From Maribellus sp. YY47 (GTDB taxonomy: Bacteria > Bacteroidota > Bacteroidia > Bacteroidales > Prolixibacteraceae), in contig NZ_JALGYW010000012.1 in NCBI RefSeq assembly GCF_023111095.1, positions 62,001 through 126,000 of the forward strand: a stretch of DNA of 64,000 bases, read 5' to 3'. Below the pieces are notes generated by a model. It saw only the letters and a program-made list of their open reading frames with translations. It was not told the DNA's origin and did not search any database. Below, piece after piece: positions 62,267 through 64,000 of the stretch (positions are counted from its first letter, which is position 1; the number at the start of each line of letters is the position of its first letter). Made by a program: the position numbers and the translations under genes.

Positions 62267-62448
62267 ATTCTTCCAAATCAAATTGAATTCAAATATAGCT
62301 ATTTGCCATTCTATTTCTTTACTTATGAAAGGACCGAATTTTCTCTTCAAGCCTATATGGTTCATTGATAATCAAATTGTCAGGAATAATCAAGTATATG
62401 TTTCTCTGCACACCGGCCACGACATATCTAATTATCTATATTCTTTAT

Positions 62449-62456
62449 TATATTTG
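62449..62456 (+). promoter_or_regulatory. Bacteroidota -7 promoter element ahead of the Moco-type leader
   Basis: TATATTTG is an exact TAnnTTTG match, the same octamer as at the deoR-type and glpD promoters. The transcript would start near 62463, just before the structured leader begins at about 62466. No convincing -33 element was seen. Confidence 0.6.
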
Positions 62457-62465
62457 CAGCACAAT

Positions 62466-62610
62466 TGATCTCCGAGCCTTTGCGCCTAAAACAAAGTCAT
62501 GGCGTCTGGGCCGATGGGATGTCCCGGAAACAGGTCATCCTCCCGCATTCCCCGGAATTGGGAATAAATTGGAAAGGAGACGAGTCTTTTACACATCTGC
62601 TGTTGTGTAA
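62466..62610 (+). ncRNA. Probable molybdenum-cofactor (Moco) riboswitch leader
   Basis: A structured leader between a promoter at 62449-62456 and the mobB-like gene. Visible pairings are TCTCC (62469-62473) with GGAGA (62576-62580) as the closing stem; GCGCC with GGCGT next to it; GGATG-T-CC with GG-T-CATCC around a GAAA tetraloop (62517-62540); and ATTCCC with GGGAAT (62547-62565). The layout of closing stem, several helices and a GNRA-capped arm, the CTCCGAGCC start and the AAGGAGACGAG end, resemble the Moco RNA motif (RF01055) as remembered. A further hairpin (TTACACA/TGTGTAA, 62589-62610) may be the expression platform. The gene context, molybdopterin biosynthesis, supports the call. Confirmation needs a covariance search. 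Confidence 0.6.
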
Positions 62611-62659
62611 CTCTTTGCTTTCCACAATATTTTTAAGTTAATTTGGTAAAAAGGAGCGA

Positions 62660-63211
62660 ATGATCATTTCCTCTGTCGATAATAAAATTGCATTGCCCAA
62701 CCTGCTGCTGATTGCAGGCAACGGACGTAACGTAGGAAAAACCTTTCTTACCTGCAGTATTATCAACCAGCTTTCGAAGCAAACAACCGTGTGTGGACTA
62801 AAAATTACGCCACATTTTCACTTGCACAACAAGGAAGATATTCTTTTCAAAAACAACGATATTGTTATTCTTGAAGAAAAACATCACACGCAAAAAGACA
62901 GTTCACTGATGCTTCAGGCCGGCGCCCAACGTGTTCTTTTTGTAATGACAAAAAAGGATGCACTGGGTGAATCGCTGACACACCTTTTACCTTTTTTACC
63001 CGACGACGCCATTGTTTGTGAATCGGGCGGATTACATAAATACGTGAAACCGGGACTTTTTCTCTTTGTGAATTTGGAAGACAGGGAAATTCAAAAGAAG
63101 CATTTATTGGACTACAAACCGGTTTTCGTTCACAACACGGGAAAAAATTTTGATCTCGATATAAACAGAATAGAATTTTCAGACCACGAGTTTAAGCTAA
63201 AACATGAATAA
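62660..63211 (+). CDS. MobB-like P-loop NTPase of molybdenum-cofactor synthesis
   Basis: A 183-residue protein with a Walker A motif GNGRNVGKT (20-28) at the start of a SIMIBI-type NTPase fold, as in MobB, which binds GTP and helps convert molybdopterin to the guanine dinucleotide form. A KKDALGESLTHLLPFLP segment and ESGGLHK (about 120-126) follow. The length and position in front of moeA support the MobB family, but residues of the C-terminal half are weakly conserved. Translation starts at the ATG at 62660, preceded by a strong AAGGAG at 62651-62656, unusual in this window. Its stop overlaps the moeA start by 8 bp. Confidence 0.75.
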   Translation: MIISSVDNKIALPNLLLIAGNGRNVGKTFLTCSIINQLSKQTTVCGLKITPHFHLHNKEDILFKNNDIVILEEKHHTQKDSSLMLQAGAQRVLFVMTKKDALGESLTHLLPFLPDDAIVCESGGLHKYVKPGLFLFVNLEDREIQKKHLLDYKPVFVHNTGKNFDLDINRIEFSDHEFKLKHE

Positions 63212-64000
63212 GTTTGACGAAATACTATCAACAATAAAACAACTTCCAAAAGTATTCGAGACCGAAGAAATTGCTTTGGAAGATGCTTACAACAGGGTGT
63301 TGCGCGAAGATGTGCGGGCAGATATGAATATGCCGCCCTTTCACAAATCGGCAATGGATGGCTATGCCTGTCATATCGATGATATTGCTAATGAACTGGA
63401 AGTACTGGAAGTAATCCAGGCAGGAATGATGCCAACCCAACAAGTAGGTCGTAATCAATGCTCAAAAATTATGACAGGCGCTGCTGTTCCCGATGGTTGC
63501 GATTGTGTTTTTAAAGTGGAAGATTCGGAAGCAATCAATGAAAAAACGGTTCGCTGCATCAATCCACGAACAGCCCGAAACATTTGTTACATTGGGGAAA
63601 ACTACCGCCAGGGAGACATTTTGATAAAAGAAGGAACAATGGTAAGTGTTCCGCAAATGGCGGTGTTGGCCGGGGCAGGATATGCAAAAGTAAAAGTTTC
63701 GGTGCGCCCGAAAATAACAGTGATTGCTACAGGTAGCGAACTGGTGAAACCTGAAGAAAAGCCACAACCGGGTCAGATCAGAAACAGCAATTCGAGCCAG
63801 GTGATCACACAACTTCGAAAAATGAACCTCGAAGTGGTGCAGAACCTCCAGCTGAAAGACGATTATGAACTACTAACGCAAACGTTCAACGAAGCACTGG
63901 GAAACTCTGACATCGTAATATTTACAGGTGGTGCTTCAGTGGGCGATTTCGATTTTATTCCTGAAATTTTAAAGGAACAGGGATTCAAAATATTTTGGGA
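63204..64000 (+). CDS. moeA: Molybdopterin molybdenumtransferase, partial
   Basis: The first 265 codons of moeA; the gene runs off the right edge. The ATG at 63204 lies inside the end of the mobB-like gene (8-bp overlap), so translation is coupled. The N-terminal segment ALEDAYNRVLREDVRADMNMPPFHKSAMDGYAC is diagnostic for MoeA, followed by IMTGAAVPDGCDCVFKVED, and the MPT-binding domain with IATGSELVKPEEKPQPGQIRNSNS. A GGASVGDFDF segment near the cut matches the family's GGVSVG motif. MoeA inserts molybdenum into adenylylated molybdopterin. The cofactor would serve molybdoenzymes elsewhere in the genome, as none is in this window. Confidence 0.95.
   Translation, partial: MNKFDEILSTIKQLPKVFETEEIALEDAYNRVLREDVRADMNMPPFHKSAMDGYACHIDDIANELEVLEVIQAGMMPTQQVGRNQCSKIMTGAAVPDGCDCVFKVEDSEAINEKTVRCINPRTARNICYIGENYRQGDILIKEGTMVSVPQMAVLAGAGYAKVKVSVRPKITVIATGSELVKPEEKPQPGQIRNSNSSQVITQLRKMNLEVVQNLQLKDDYELLTQTFNEALGNSDIVIFTGGASVGDFDFIPEILKEQGFKIFW

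Overview
The window looks like a chromosome segment from a marine or sediment member of the Bacteroidota, most likely near Marinilabiliales/Prolixibacteraceae. The grounds are a SusC/SusD pair, many secreted glycosidases with lipoprotein signals, a Por-type (T9SS) C-terminal sorting domain, promoters of the Bacteroidota type (TAnnTTTG), and mostly weak Shine-Dalgarno sequences. No rRNA, tRNA, insertion sequence, integrase or CRISPR array was seen.

Region 1 (1-17.6 kb, minus strand) is a polysaccharide utilisation region. It holds a SusC-SusD pair closed by a terminator, then a CE1-type esterase, two GH43 enzymes, a type-B carboxylesterase and the start of a SASA-type acetylesterase. This set fits a decorated arabinoxylan-like glycan. 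Further upstream are a GH92 alpha-mannosidase and a beta-helix enzyme resembling GH141. No dedicated SusCD regulator is present.

Region 2 (18-36 kb) starts with a DeoR-type regulator, followed by minus-strand genes for an FAD oxidoreductase, a metallophosphoesterase, a hexuronate-type MFS transporter, an SGNH hydrolase and a GH78-like enzyme. A second unit reads glycerol-3-phosphate dehydrogenase, polyol-type MFS transporter, AraM-like glycerol-1-phosphate dehydrogenase and AraL-like HAD phosphatase. It ends in what appears to be a decayed L-ribulokinase tail. A glycerophosphodiesterase, a sulfatase and a DUF5602-like lipoprotein follow. Two other gene relics (sulfatase C-terminus, glycoside-hydrolase N-terminus) lie in this part of the window.

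Region 3 (36-47 kb, plus strand) has a complete GH78 rhamnosidase and then the histidine operon, preceded by a His-rich leader peptide and attenuator. The gene order is hisG-D-C-B-purU-thioredoxin-hisH-argB; hisA, hisF and hisIE are not here.

Region 4 (47-61 kb, plus strand) is the most remarkable. An Fnr-like regulator and a perfect FNR box precede a c-type cytochrome cluster with 43 CXXCH sites and one CX3CH site. It encodes a six-heme lipoprotein with a collagen-like linker, a one-heme lipoprotein, a beta-barrel, a seven-heme tail-anchored protein, a cytochrome b, a 19-heme cytochrome fused to a cytochrome b-like membrane domain, a NapC-like protein, a tetraheme cytochrome, and the CcsBA heme-attachment machine. 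Together these could form an anaerobic quinone-to-outside electron conduit.

Region 5 (60.8-64 kb) has a T9SS cargo protein and, divergently, a probable molybdenum-cofactor riboswitch ahead of a mobB-like gene and moeA, which runs off the window.
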